64,000 bases of DNA from Azospirillum sp. TSH64. GTDB taxonomy: Bacteria; Pseudomonadota; Alphaproteobacteria; Azospirillales; Azospirillaceae. The DNA lies in NCBI RefSeq assembly GCF_003116035.1, contig NZ_LGQW01000015.1:1557876-1621875 (forward strand), written 5' to 3'. The notes under the pieces were generated by a model. The model searched no databases and was not told where the DNA came from. It worked only from the letters and a program-made list of their open reading frames with translations. Position numbers and translations under genes: made by a program. Shown one piece after another: positions 30,826 to 38,377 of this stretch (position 1 is its first letter; every line of letters begins with the position of its first letter).

Positions 30826-31559
30826 ATGAAGGGCTGCATCAGCCGGCCCATCAGGCCGGTGAAGCGCAGCGGCGCGTCGGTCGCGATCAGGCAGATGCAG
30901 TCGCGGTGGCTGTCGGCGATGGGCTGGTGGTTGGTGTCGCCATCGACCTCCGCCAGATCGCCGGGGCCGTAGCGGCCGAGTTCGTCGGCGAAATGGCCGC
31001 TCAGAACCACGGTCAGCTCCAGCCCGCCATGGCCGTGGTGGGGCAGGGCGGTTCCGGGCGCGATGCGCAGAAGCTGCGCCGCGCCGCCGGACGCCGTGCG
31101 CGGCAGCAGTTCCACCCGCCGCACGCCGGGGGCCAGACGCTGCCAGGACAGGCTGTCCAGGGATGGGACATAGGCGCGCAGCGGACGGGGCAGCCCCATC
31201 GCCGGTTGCGGCGCGGAGCCGGCTTTCGGCTTGCCCAGCGACGGCTTGCCCAAGGACGGCTTGAGGCGCAGGGCCTTGCAGGGGTTGGCCGGCGCCTCCT
31301 CCCGGTCCAGCCGGTCCAGGGTGGCGGCCAGCGACAGGCTTTCCAGCGGGGCCGGCGGCAGATCCTCCAGCAGGGCGCCGCCCAGCGCCTCCACCTCCGC
31401 CAGGGTGGCGCGGCAGTCGGGGCAATGGGCGAGATGAACCGCCACGGCCAGCGACAGCCCCTCTCCCAGGCTGCCGGCGCCATAGGCCACCAGCAACGCA
31501 TCGCTGGGATGGTGGTTCGGCAGCAGGGCCAGGGCGGCATCGGGGTGGTGGGCGGTCAT
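30816..31559 (-). CDS. chrR: Anti-sigma factor ChrR (zinc, cupin)
   Basis: A 247-residue zinc-binding anti-sigma factor that holds RpoE inactive until singlet oxygen or organic peroxide appears. The N-terminal anti-sigma domain carries the zinc motif His42-x3-Cys46-x2-Cys49 (HLAHCPDC). A linker with duplicated LGKPSLGKP leads to a C-terminal cupin of the ChrR type with metal ligands in LPHHGHGGLELTVVLSGHF and the later NHQP. In Rhodobacter the cupin is needed for the singlet-oxygen response. The gene overlaps rpoE by ATGA, the usual sigma/anti-sigma arrangement. Confidence 0.94.
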   Translation of the reverse strand: MTAHHPDAALALLPNHHPSDALLVAYGAGSLGEGLSLAVAVHLAHCPDCRATLAEVEALGGALLEDLPPAPLESLSLAATLDRLDREEAPANPCKALRLKPSLGKPSLGKPKAGSAPQPAMGLPRPLRAYVPSLDSLSWQRLAPGVRRVELLPRTASGGAAQLLRIAPGTALPHHGHGGLELTVVLSGHFADELGRYGPGDLAEVDGDTNHQPIADSHRDCICLIATDAPLRFTGLMGRLMQPFIGL

Positions 31560-32191
31560 CGGTCGTCGTCTCCCAACGCCTTGCGGATCTTGGCCATGGC
31601 CAGACGCAGGCGCGATTTCACTGTGCCCAGCGGCACGTCCAGCCGTTCGGCGATGGCCGGATGGGCAAGGTCGGCGAAGAAGGACAGCCGAACCACCTCA
31701 GCCTGCTCCGGCGTCAGCGCCGCCAACGCACCGCGCAGGCGGCGGGCGCGGCGGTCGCCGTCCAGCAGCTCGTCGGCGGGTGGGCGGTCGTCCTCATGCT
31801 CCAGCAACTCGTCGTCGGACACCTCCGGATGCCGTTCCCGGCGCAGCACGTCGATGCGCAGGTTGCGCGCGATGGTGAAGACCCAGGTGGCCGCCTCCGC
31901 CTTCGACGGATCGTAGAGCTGGGCCTTGCGCCAAACCGAGAGCATGGTGTCCTGCGCCAGATCCTCCGCCCGCTGCGCCGGCATCCCCAGCTTCAGCATG
32001 TAGGCCTTCACCCGTGGGGCGAAATGGGCGAACAGCCGGGCGAAGGCCTGACGGTCACCTGCGGCCACCGCGACCAGATCGGCGGACAGCCGGGCTGCCG
32101 CCGGATCGTCGCAGCCGCGTGCCGCCAGCCCGGCTTTTGCCCGGTCCGCTCCGGCGGCGTGCGTCAGAAGAGTGGCGAGGGGGGCGATCAT
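31556..32191 (-). CDS. rpoE: ECF sigma factor RpoE (ECF11 type, singlet oxygen)
   Basis: A sigma-70 family ECF factor of up to 211 residues. Region 2 has FARLFAHFAPRVKAYMLKLG and DLAQDTMLSVWRKAQLYDPSKAEAATWVFTIARN; region 4 has LTPEQAEVVRLSFFADLAHPAIAERLDVPLGTVKSRLRLAMAKIRKAL. Pairing with ChrR identifies it as the photo-oxidative stress sigma. A matching promoter (TGATCC-N18-TAACT) ends only five bases before the ATG at 32191, so the mRNA is probably leaderless or the true start lies downstream, for example the GTG before AAGDRQAF. Confidence 0.94.
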   Translation of the reverse strand: MIAPLATLLTHAAGADRAKAGLAARGCDDPAAARLSADLVAVAAGDRQAFARLFAHFAPRVKAYMLKLGMPAQRAEDLAQDTMLSVWRKAQLYDPSKAEAATWVFTIARNLRIDVLRRERHPEVSDDELLEHEDDRPPADELLDGDRRARRLRGALAALTPEQAEVVRLSFFADLAHPAIAERLDVPLGTVKSRLRLAMAKIRKALGDDDR

Positions 32192-32196
32192 GCTGG

Positions 32197-32225
32197 AGTT
32201 ACGCCGACGCCTGCGCTTCGGATCA
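32197..32225 (-). promoter_or_regulatory. RpoE-type promoter of rpoE-chrR
   Basis: TGATCC, eighteen bases, TAACT. This matches the -35 TGATCC and TA-starting -10 described for Rhodobacter RpoE, and implies that rpoE drives its own expression. Confidence 0.75.
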
Positions 32226-32284
32226 CTGCCGCCCCTTGTCTTTTTTCCGTTCGGCCGGGCGGCGGGAAAGCGCGAGCGTCGCGA

Positions 32285-32313
32285 TGATCCATCCGCGCCC
32301 GTCCACCGTATCC
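32285..32313 (+). promoter_or_regulatory. RpoE-type promoter of the amine oxidase operon
   Basis: TGATCC, eighteen bases, TATCC, with the same spacing as the rpoE promoter and about 100 bases before the first gene of the divergent operon. Confidence 0.7.
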
Positions 32314-32413
32314 CGATCACACGCCGAGCCTACCCAATTCGGATAGAGTGCGGCCCCGGATATCGTCGAAACCCTGGCCGGTTACCGCCAAGTCCCCCAA
32401 AGAGGACCGCCCC

Positions 32414-33820
32414 ATGCCGCATTCTCCGTCCGAGACCAGCCCGCCGGTCCCGCTCGACATCGCCGTCATCGGCTCCGGCATCGCCGGAATGTCGGCGGCG
32501 TGGCTGCTGTCGAAGTCGCACCGCGTCACCCTCTACGAGAAGGAGGACCGGCCGGGCGGCCACGCCAACACGGTCGAGGCGGATGGCGCCGGTCCGGTCG
32601 ACACCGGCTTCATCGTCTACAACGAGCCCTGCTATCCGAATCTGGTGGCGCTGTTCGACCATCTGGGCGTGGCGACGCGGGCGACGGACATGAGCTTTTC
32701 CGCCTCGCTGGACGGCGGGCGGGTGGAATATGCCGGCAGTTCCCTCGCCACCCTGTTCGCGCAGAAGCGCAACCTGCTGCGCCCGCGCTTCTGGCGGATG
32801 CTGTCCGACCTGCTGCGCTTCTACCGCGAGGCGCCGGGGCTGCTGGCGGAGTTGCAGCAGGGCCCGGCGGCGGAGACGCTGACGCTGGGCGATGTGCTGG
32901 ACCGCGGCGGCTATTCCGATGCCTTCGTCCGCGACCATCTGCTGCCCATGGCCGCCGCGATCTGGTCGACCCCGGCCCAGTCGATGCGCGACCATCCCGC
33001 CGCCGCCTTCATCCGCTTCTGCGACAATCACGGCCTGCTGAAGATCAAGGGCCGGCCCGTCTGGCGCACGGTGGAGGGCGGCAGCCGCAGCTATGTGGAG
33101 CGCATCCTGGCCGACATGCCCGGCGCCCTGCGCCTGAACTGTGCGGTGGAGGGCATCGTCCGCGAGGGGGGCCGCGAGGGGGGCCGTGTGCTGGTGCGCG
33201 ACCGCCGCGGTGCGGTGCGCGCCCACGACCATGCGGTGATCGCCACCCATGCCGATCAGGCGCTGGCCCTGCTGGAGGATGCCGGCGAGGAGGAGCGCCG
33301 GCTGCTGGGTGCCTTCGGCTATGAGCGCAACCTTGCCATCCTGCACAGCGACGCCTCTCTGATGCCGAAGCGCCGGGCGGTGTGGTCGAGCTGGAATTAT
33401 CTGGCCGAGCGGAGGGACGATGGTCAGGGGACGGACGCGGTTTGCGTCAGCTACTGGATGAACCGCCTGCAAGGCTTCCTGCCCCGGGAGCGCGACCTGT
33501 TCGTCACGCTGAACCCGCTGCGCCCGCCGCGCGAGGGCAGCATCCTGCGCAGCGTCCTCTACGACCATCCCATCTTCGGGATGGAGGCACTGGCGGCGCA
33601 GAAACAGCTGTGGAGTTTGCAAGGGCAGCGGCGGACCTGGTTCGCCGGCTCCTATTTCGGCGCCGGCTTCCACGAGGACGGCGCACAGGCCGGGCTTGCG
33701 GTGGCGGAGGCCCTGGGCGGCCTGTCCCGGCCCTGGACGGTGCCGAACCAGTCCGGCCGCATCCATGTCGGACAGGCGCCGGTACCGGGCCCGCGTGCCG
33801 CCGCGCTGGAGGCGGTGTGA
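32414..33820 (+). CDS. FAD-dependent amine oxidase / desaturase-like protein
   Basis: A 468-residue flavoprotein of the amine oxidase/phytoene desaturase superfamily. The dinucleotide-binding fold is at the very start (IAVIGSGIAGMSAAWLL, then EKEDRPGGHANTV), and the C-terminal FAD loop GSYFGAGFHEDGAQAGLAVAEAL is present. AGAGGA precedes the ATG. It opens a four-gene operon with DUF1365, a cyclopropane-synthase-type methyltransferase and DUF3833, under an RpoE-type promoter. In Rhodobacter sphaeroides, homologous RpoE-controlled genes act on membrane fatty acyl chains, so lipid oxidation or desaturation is the likely role (inference). Confidence 0.88.
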   Translation: MPHSPSETSPPVPLDIAVIGSGIAGMSAAWLLSKSHRVTLYEKEDRPGGHANTVEADGAGPVDTGFIVYNEPCYPNLVALFDHLGVATRATDMSFSASLDGGRVEYAGSSLATLFAQKRNLLRPRFWRMLSDLLRFYREAPGLLAELQQGPAAETLTLGDVLDRGGYSDAFVRDHLLPMAAAIWSTPAQSMRDHPAAAFIRFCDNHGLLKIKGRPVWRTVEGGSRSYVERILADMPGALRLNCAVEGIVREGGREGGRVLVRDRRGAVRAHDHAVIATHADQALALLEDAGEEERRLLGAFGYERNLAILHSDASLMPKRRAVWSSWNYLAERRDDGQGTDAVCVSYWMNRLQGFLPRERDLFVTLNPLRPPREGSILRSVLYDHPIFGMEALAAQKQLWSLQGQRRTWFAGSYFGAGFHEDGAQAGLAVAEALGGLSRPWTVPNQSGRIHVGQAPVPGPRAAALEAV

Positions 33821-34668
33821 TGGAGGGGCTGCCCTTCGCCTCCGGCCTCTATGTCGGCAGCGTGATGCACCACCGGGTGAAACCGGTGCGGCACCGGCTG
33901 TCCTACCGGGTGTTCAGCCTGCTGGCCGATCTGGACGAGCTTCCCCGGCTGGACCGCGAGCTGCGGCTGTTCGCCCACAACCGTTTCGGACTGCTCGGCT
34001 TCCGCGACCGCGATTTCGGGCCGTTGGGCGGTATGGGGTTGGGCGGGATGGGGACGGACCTCAAGGGCTGGGCCGAGGGCCAGCTCGCCGCCGCCGGGAT
34101 CGAGGGGGGAGGGCCGGTCCGGCTGCTCTGCTTCCCGCGGATGCTGGGCTTCGTCTTCAACCCGCTCAGCGTCTGGTTCTGCCATCGCCGCGACGGGTCG
34201 CTCGCCGCCATCATCCACGAGGTGTCCAACACCTTCGGGCAGCGCCACGCCTATCTGATCCCGGCCGCGGCCGGACCGGACGGGCTGGTGCGCCAGCGCT
34301 GCGACAAGGGCTTCTACGTCTCGCCCTTCATGGAGATGGAGACCGCCTATCACTTCCGCATCCGCCCGCCCGGCGGGCTGGCGGGGGAGCCGATGGCGGT
34401 GTCGATCCGCCAGACCGATGCCGAGGGTCCGGTGCTGCACGCCGCGCTGACCGCCCGGCGGGTGGAGCTGACCGACGGCGCCATCCTGCGCGCCTGGGCC
34501 CGCCATCCGCTGATGACCGCCAAGGTGGTGGCCGGCATCCATTGGGAGGCGCTGCATCTGTGGCGCAAGGGGCTGGCGATCCGCCCGCGCCCGCCGGCCC
34601 CCGCCCATCCCGTCACCATCGTGAACAGCGCCATCCTGACCGTTTCCGAGAAGGCTTTCCGCCCATGA
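33820..34668 (+). CDS. DUF1365 family protein
   Basis: A 282-residue cytoplasmic or membrane-associated protein of the DUF1365 family: LYVGSVMHHRVKPVRHRLSY at the start, LLCFPRMLGFVFNPLSVWFC in the middle, EVSNTFGQRHAY, and KGFYVSPFMEMETAYHFRI. These proteins regularly sit beside a flavin amine oxidase and a cyclopropane synthase, as here, and are believed to help in fatty acyl modification, but the reaction is not established. The ATG overlaps the upstream stop (TGATG) and its stop overlaps the next start (ATGA), so the operon is tightly coupled. Confidence 0.92.
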   Translation: MEGLPFASGLYVGSVMHHRVKPVRHRLSYRVFSLLADLDELPRLDRELRLFAHNRFGLLGFRDRDFGPLGGMGLGGMGTDLKGWAEGQLAAAGIEGGGPVRLLCFPRMLGFVFNPLSVWFCHRRDGSLAAIIHEVSNTFGQRHAYLIPAAAGPDGLVRQRCDKGFYVSPFMEMETAYHFRIRPPGGLAGEPMAVSIRQTDAEGPVLHAALTARRVELTDGAILRAWARHPLMTAKVVAGIHWEALHLWRKGLAIRPRPPAPAHPVTIVNSAILTVSEKAFRP

Positions 34669-35939
34669 CCGACGTTGTTACCGATATCGCAACCGACATC
34701 GCTGCGGGCGGGATCCGACGGCAGCCCCGATGGCTGCGGCTGTTGACCGGACGGGATTTGTGGACCGGCGCCCTGGCGAGGGTGGCCGGCCGCATCCGCC
34801 GGGGCGAGCTGACCCTGCGCCTGCCCGACGGGCGGACGATGTGCGTCGGCGATCCGGCCCAGGGACCGCGGGCCGACCTGACCCTGCTGGATGGGACGGC
34901 GGCGCGGCGTCTGCTGCTGGGCGGCGGCATCGGCATGGCGGAGGCCTACGGCGACGGGCTGTGGCGCACCGGCGACCTGCCGGCGCTGATCGAATTGGCG
35001 ATCCGCAACGAAGGGGAGTTGGGCGGCGCGTCAAAGAGAAATGTGCTGAAGGGCACCCTGGCGCCGGCGCTGGCCAACCGCCTCTTCCACCGCAGCCATG
35101 CCAATTCCCGCCGCGGCAGCCGCCGTAACATCGCCTTCCATTACGATTTGGGCAACGACTTCTACCGGCTGTGGCTCGACCCCGGCATGACCTATTCCTC
35201 CGCCCTCTACGGGCGGGAGGGCCAGAGCCTGGAGGAGGCGCAGGACGCCAAGATCGCCCGGGTCGCCCAGCTGTTGCAACTGCGTCCCGGCGACCGGGTG
35301 CTGGAGATCGGCTGCGGCTGGGGCGGCATGGCGGAGCATCTGGCCGGCCGCTTCGGCGCCTCGGTCACCGGCTTGACCCTGTCGGCGGAGCAGCTCGCCT
35401 TCGCCCGCGGCCGCATGGAGGGCGCCGGGCTGGCGGACCGGGTCGATCTGCGGCTGATGGATTACCGGGATGCCGGTGGCGGCTTCGACCGCATTGTTTC
35501 CATCGAGATGATCGAGGCGGTGGGGGAGGAGCATTGGCCGCGCTACTTCGCCACGCTGCGCGACCGGCTGGTGTCCGGCGGAGCGGCGGTGGTTCAGGCG
35601 ATCACCATCGACGACGCGCGTTTCCCGTCCTACCGCCGCAACTGCGATTTCATCCAGCGCCACATCTTCCCCGGCGGCCTGCTGCCCTGCCCGTCGGCCC
35701 TGCGGGCCGAAGCGGCGCGGGCCGGGCTGGTGGTGGAGCATGTCGAGACCTTCGGGGACTCCTATGCCCGGACCTGCGCGGAGTGGCGGCGGCGCTTCCT
35801 GGAGGCCGGGCAGCAGGTGGCGGCGCTGGGCTTCGACGAACGGTTCCGCCGGCTGTGGGATTACTACCTCGCCTATTGCGAGGCCGGGTTCCGCGCCGGG
35901 ACCATCGATGTCGGGCTCTGGCGTTTCCGCAAGCCGTGA
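34665..35939 (+). CDS. Cyclopropane-fatty-acyl-phospholipid synthase family methyltransferase
   Basis: A 424-residue SAM-dependent methyltransferase of the Cfa family, acting on unsaturated acyl chains of membrane phospholipids. Key segments are IAFHYDLGNDFYRLWLDPGM, the SAM site VLEIGCGWGGMAEHLAGRFG, TGLTLSAEQLAFAR, IVSIEMIEAVGEEHWPRYF and the C-terminal YYLAYCEAGFRAGTIDVG. The homologous Rhodobacter RpoE-regulated gene methylates acyl chains on the way to furan fatty acids, a singlet-oxygen trap, so it may be a UfaM-type methylase rather than a true cyclopropane synthase. Its context beside rpoE-chrR supports that reading. Confidence 0.92.
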   Translation: MTDVVTDIATDIAAGGIRRQPRWLRLLTGRDLWTGALARVAGRIRRGELTLRLPDGRTMCVGDPAQGPRADLTLLDGTAARRLLLGGGIGMAEAYGDGLWRTGDLPALIELAIRNEGELGGASKRNVLKGTLAPALANRLFHRSHANSRRGSRRNIAFHYDLGNDFYRLWLDPGMTYSSALYGREGQSLEEAQDAKIARVAQLLQLRPGDRVLEIGCGWGGMAEHLAGRFGASVTGLTLSAEQLAFARGRMEGAGLADRVDLRLMDYRDAGGGFDRIVSIEMIEAVGEEHWPRYFATLRDRLVSGGAAVVQAITIDDARFPSYRRNCDFIQRHIFPGGLLPCPSALRAEAARAGLVVEHVETFGDSYARTCAEWRRRFLEAGQQVAALGFDERFRRLWDYYLAYCEAGFRAGTIDVGLWRFRKP

Positions 35940-35956
35940 GCGGGGGGACCCTTGCG

Positions 35957-36499
35957 ATGAAGATCGAGGATTTCGCCGCCAACGCGCCCGAACTGCGGAT
36001 CGAGCAGTATTTCGCCGGTCGCACCCATGCCTGGGGGGTGTTCGAGGACCGCTTCGGCACCCTGCGCCGCAGCTTCACCGTTGCCATCGACGGGGAGTGG
36101 GATGGGCGGGAACTGGTGCTGGACGAACGCTTCCTCTATGCCGACGGCGAGACCGAGCGCCGGGTCTGGCGCATCGCCAGGACGGCTGAGGGCCATTACG
36201 AGGGGCTGGCCGACGACGTGATCGGTACGGCGGTGGGGCGGTCGGCCGGCAATGCGCTGAACTGGACCTACGAGATGGCGCTGAAGGTTGGCAACGACCG
36301 CTGGCGCGTGCGCTTCGACGACTGGATGTGGCTGCAGCCGGGCGATGCGCTGATCAACCGCGCGAACGTCTATCGCTGGGGCCTGTGGATCGGCACGGTC
36401 AGCCTGTTCTTCCTGCCGGAAGGCCGGTTGGGGCGGCCCGGCGCCGTCAGTCCGGCGGAGACGCGCCAGGCTTCCGTCCCCCCAGCCGCTGCCGAATGA
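35957..36499 (+). CDS. DUF3833 family protein
   Basis: A 180-residue protein of the DUF3833 family: LRIEQYFAGRTHAWGVFEDRFG, RRSFTVAIDGEWDGRELVLDERF, and NWTYEMALKVGNDRWRVRFDDWMWLQPGDALINRA. Many family members are lipoproteins, but this one has no signal peptide, so it is probably cytoplasmic or peripheral. It is the last gene of the RpoE-type operon, with GGGGGGA before the ATG. The beta-barrel-like sequence suggests lipid or hydrophobic ligand binding, which is inference. Its 3' end overlaps the convergent SnoaL-like gene by 53 bases. Confidence 0.88.
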   Translation: MKIEDFAANAPELRIEQYFAGRTHAWGVFEDRFGTLRRSFTVAIDGEWDGRELVLDERFLYADGETERRVWRIARTAEGHYEGLADDVIGTAVGRSAGNALNWTYEMALKVGNDRWRVRFDDWMWLQPGDALINRANVYRWGLWIGTVSLFFLPEGRLGRPGAVSPAETRQASVPPAAAE

Positions 36500-36908
36500 G
36501 GCGCAGCGGCGCGCCCAGCAGCGGCAGGCGCAGATAGACATGCTCGCCGGAGTCCCAATGGTCGATGTGCTCGGCCACCCGACCGTCGGAGGCCTGCCGC
36601 ACCTCGCTGGTGCCGATGACGTCCATGCGGCCGATGCCGGTCACCGTCGCCTCGAACCGCCAGCGCAGGATCGCCAGATCGGCGGCATACAGCCGGTGGG
36701 TGACGGTGAAGCGCAGGTCGCGGCAGCCGTTCAGCGTGTGGACCAGCACCGCGTGCACCGCATCGCGCCCGCGGGCGTCGTTGAAGGGATCGCGGAACCG
36801 CACCTCCGGCACCGTCAGCGCGGCAAGCCGGTCGAGCGTGTCGAGGCTCAGATGCTCGAAGAAGTCGGCCCAGGCGTCCAGCCCCTGGCTTCTGGCGTCG
36901 TCCGTCAT
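36447..36908 (-). CDS. SnoaL-like / NTF2-fold protein
   Basis: A 153-residue protein of the SnoaL-like NTF2 fold: an N-terminal helical segment (WADFFEHLSLDTLDRLAALTVPEVRFRDPFND), strands with ADLAILRWRFEATVTGIG, and EVRQASDGRVAEHIDHWDSGEHVY. Such proteins act as isomerases, hydratases or binding proteins for small hydrophobic molecules. It is co-translated with the upstream dehydrogenase (ATGA overlap) and controlled from an RpoE-type promoter, so it probably helps process oxidised lipid or aldehyde products; this is inference. Similar SDR plus NTF2 pairs flank rpoE-chrR in other alphaproteobacteria. Confidence 0.85.
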   Translation of the reverse strand: MTDDARSQGLDAWADFFEHLSLDTLDRLAALTVPEVRFRDPFNDARGRDAVHAVLVHTLNGCRDLRFTVTHRLYAADLAILRWRFEATVTGIGRMDVIGTSEVRQASDGRVAEHIDHWDSGEHVYLRLPLLGAPLRLIRQRLGGRKPGASPPD

Positions 36909-37696
36909 GCTCCCGTCGCCTTGCGGACCAGGGGGAAGTAAAGCCGATAGGGCAGGCAGCGCGCCAGCTTCAGCTTGCGGGTGAAGCGACGGGGAAAGGC
37001 GATCTCGAACCGGTCGCCATCCAACCCGTCGGCGAGTTCCCGTGCCGCATCCTCGACCGGCATCAGGTCCGGCATGCGGAAGCTGTTGCGGGCGGTCAGC
37101 GGCGTATCGACGAAGCCGGGGCAGACCAGCTGAAGCCTGATCCCGGCACGGTCGCAGTCGGGCTTCAGCGATTCGCACAGGTTGATCAGCGCCGCCTTGG
37201 TCGGGCCGTAGGCCGCCGCCGTCGGCAGGCCGCGGTAGCCGGCGACCGAGGCCACCACCGCCAGCTGTCCGCGCCCACGCGCCCGCATTCGCGGCAGCAG
37301 CGCCTCCAGCCCATGGACGACACCCATATAGTTGACCTCCATCAACCGGCGGGCGGTGTCGGCGGAGAAATCCTCCAGCGACATCGGGCTGTGGGTGCCG
37401 GCATTCAGCACCGCCCGGTCGATGGGACCCATCCAGCTTTCGATGGCGGCGACGGTGGCCGCGGTCGCCTTGCGGTCGGTCACGTCCAGCGGGAACATGC
37501 GCATCCGGTCTGGGACCATCTGGATGGCCGTCGTCAGATCCTCGACGGTGCGGGCGGACAGCGCCACCCGCGCCCCGGCATTGGCGAGGTGGATCGCCAG
37601 CGCGCGGCCGATGCCGCTGCCGGCCCCGGTGATCCAGGTGACGCCCTGCGAACTCCCGTCCGTGCCGTTGCTCATGTCACTGCCCGTACCGTCCAT
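36905..37696 (-). CDS. Short-chain dehydrogenase/reductase
   Basis: A 263-residue NAD(P)-dependent oxidoreductase. It has the SDR cofactor motif TGAGSGIGRAL, the NAG motif (VLNAGTHSPM), the catalytic Ser in VASVAGYRG and the Tyr-x3-Lys pair in AAYGPTKAAL, then CPGFVDTPL. Starts at 37696 (MDGTGSD) or 37675 (MSNGTDG). An RpoE-type promoter (TGATCC-N18-TACCG) ends 29 bases before the first. It leads a two-gene unit with the SnoaL-like gene. The likely substrate is a lipid-derived carbonyl made under oxidative stress (inference). Confidence 0.92.
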   Translation of the reverse strand: MDGTGSDMSNGTDGSSQGVTWITGAGSGIGRALAIHLANAGARVALSARTVEDLTTAIQMVPDRMRMFPLDVTDRKATAATVAAIESWMGPIDRAVLNAGTHSPMSLEDFSADTARRLMEVNYMGVVHGLEALLPRMRARGRGQLAVVASVAGYRGLPTAAAYGPTKAALINLCESLKPDCDRAGIRLQLVCPGFVDTPLTARNSFRMPDLMPVEDAARELADGLDGDRFEIAFPRRFTRKLKLARCLPYRLYFPLVRKATGA

Positions 37697-37725
37697 GGCG
37701 TGCGCTCCGCGCGGTTCAGCCGTCG

Positions 37726-37754
37726 CGGTACGCAGCCAAGGCTGCGCTGGATCA
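37726..37754 (-). promoter_or_regulatory. RpoE-type promoter of the SDR-SnoaL operon
   Basis: TGATCC, eighteen bases, TACCG. It is the third site with identical spacing in this locus and lies just before the SDR gene. It overlaps the end of the upstream gene at 37752. Confidence 0.65.
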
Positions 37755-38006
37755 CCGGAGTTGGCGGGCCAGCCGGTCGCCGCGCTCCGACAGGTCGCGC
37801 ATCAGGGCGCGGGCTTCCTCCTCTCCGGTCCAATGGGCGACCGAGGCCATGCCGTCGGGCGTGTCCGCGGCACCGTCGCGGCCGCCGCCGGAATCGTCCG
37901 GCAGGCCGAACACCTGTCCCGCCCGCGCCTCCACCACCGCGAAGCGGCCGTCGCCGGCCACCAGACGGAAGCTGCCCCTCTCCTCCACCACCGAAACCCG
38001 GGTCAT
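37752..38006 (-). CDS. Small protein of unknown function, possibly iron-regulated
   Basis: An 84-residue soluble protein (starts MTRVSVVEERGSFRLVAGDG, ends SERGDRLARQLR) with a Gly/Asp-rich middle. No family recognised. It is read away from exbB, and a Fur-type box lies about 105 bases upstream of its start, so it may belong to the iron regulon. Its short size and position beside an ExbB-ExbD-TonB operon recall HemP-like helper proteins, but the sequence does not match them. Confidence 0.6.
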   Translation of the reverse strand: MTRVSVVEERGSFRLVAGDGRFAVVEARAGQVFGLPDDSGGGRDGAADTPDGMASVAHWTGEEEARALMRDLSERGDRLARQLR

Positions 38007-38109
38007 CGGCCGTCTCCCTGGCGCTGTTCCATGGGCGGTTCAACCGGCGGGAGCGCCAGAAGGTTGCGGTGCGTCGAGATTCTTCGCGACAGCGGGTCGG
38101 AACAATGGT

Positions 38110-38128
38110 AGTGAGACTTATTCGCACT
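38110..38128. promoter_or_regulatory. Fur-type box 1
   Basis: AGTGAGA-CTTAT-TCGCACT: the same palindrome as box 2 with one arm mismatch, fitting a 7-1-7 Fur pattern. It lies nearer the small divergent gene at 37752-38006 and probably controls that gene. Confidence 0.6.
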
Positions 38129-38255
38129 CAGCGGTCGCGGCCGCCATCAGTGGCTTCGGAATGGTTCGCCAGACCAACAAAAGCATGGTCCGACGATGGC
38201 GAATTCCCACAAAAAACGACTGAATCCCCGCTGGGCGCGGTCGATTTTCAGTGCG

Positions 38256-38274
38256 AGTGCGACTCATTCGCACT
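38256..38274. promoter_or_regulatory. Fur-type box 2, exbB operon
   Basis: Perfect 7-base arms AGTGCGA and TCGCACT around CTCAT. The inner part TGCGACTCATTCGCA fits the 7-1-7 Fur box (TGnnAnTnATTnnCA). It is about 100 bases before exbB and predicts iron repression of the operon. Confidence 0.7.
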
Positions 38275-38377
38275 ATAACCGCGGTGGGGTATCTGCTTCG
38301 GGTCCATTGCTCCGGAGCGCCATCGGGTTTTTTGCAGTGCGCGTGCGGGGCACGCGCCGAGTGGGAGTTGGACCGCC

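Larger units (their letters stand above)
38007..38377. other. Divergent iron-regulatory region, 371 bases without a gene
   Basis: It contains two Fur-type palindromes (38110-38128 and 38256-38274) and, close to the exbB start, a perfect hairpin with 8-base arms GCGCGTGC and GCACGCGC (38339-38357) that could sit in the exbB 5' leader. No convincing ORF. Confidence 0.7.
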
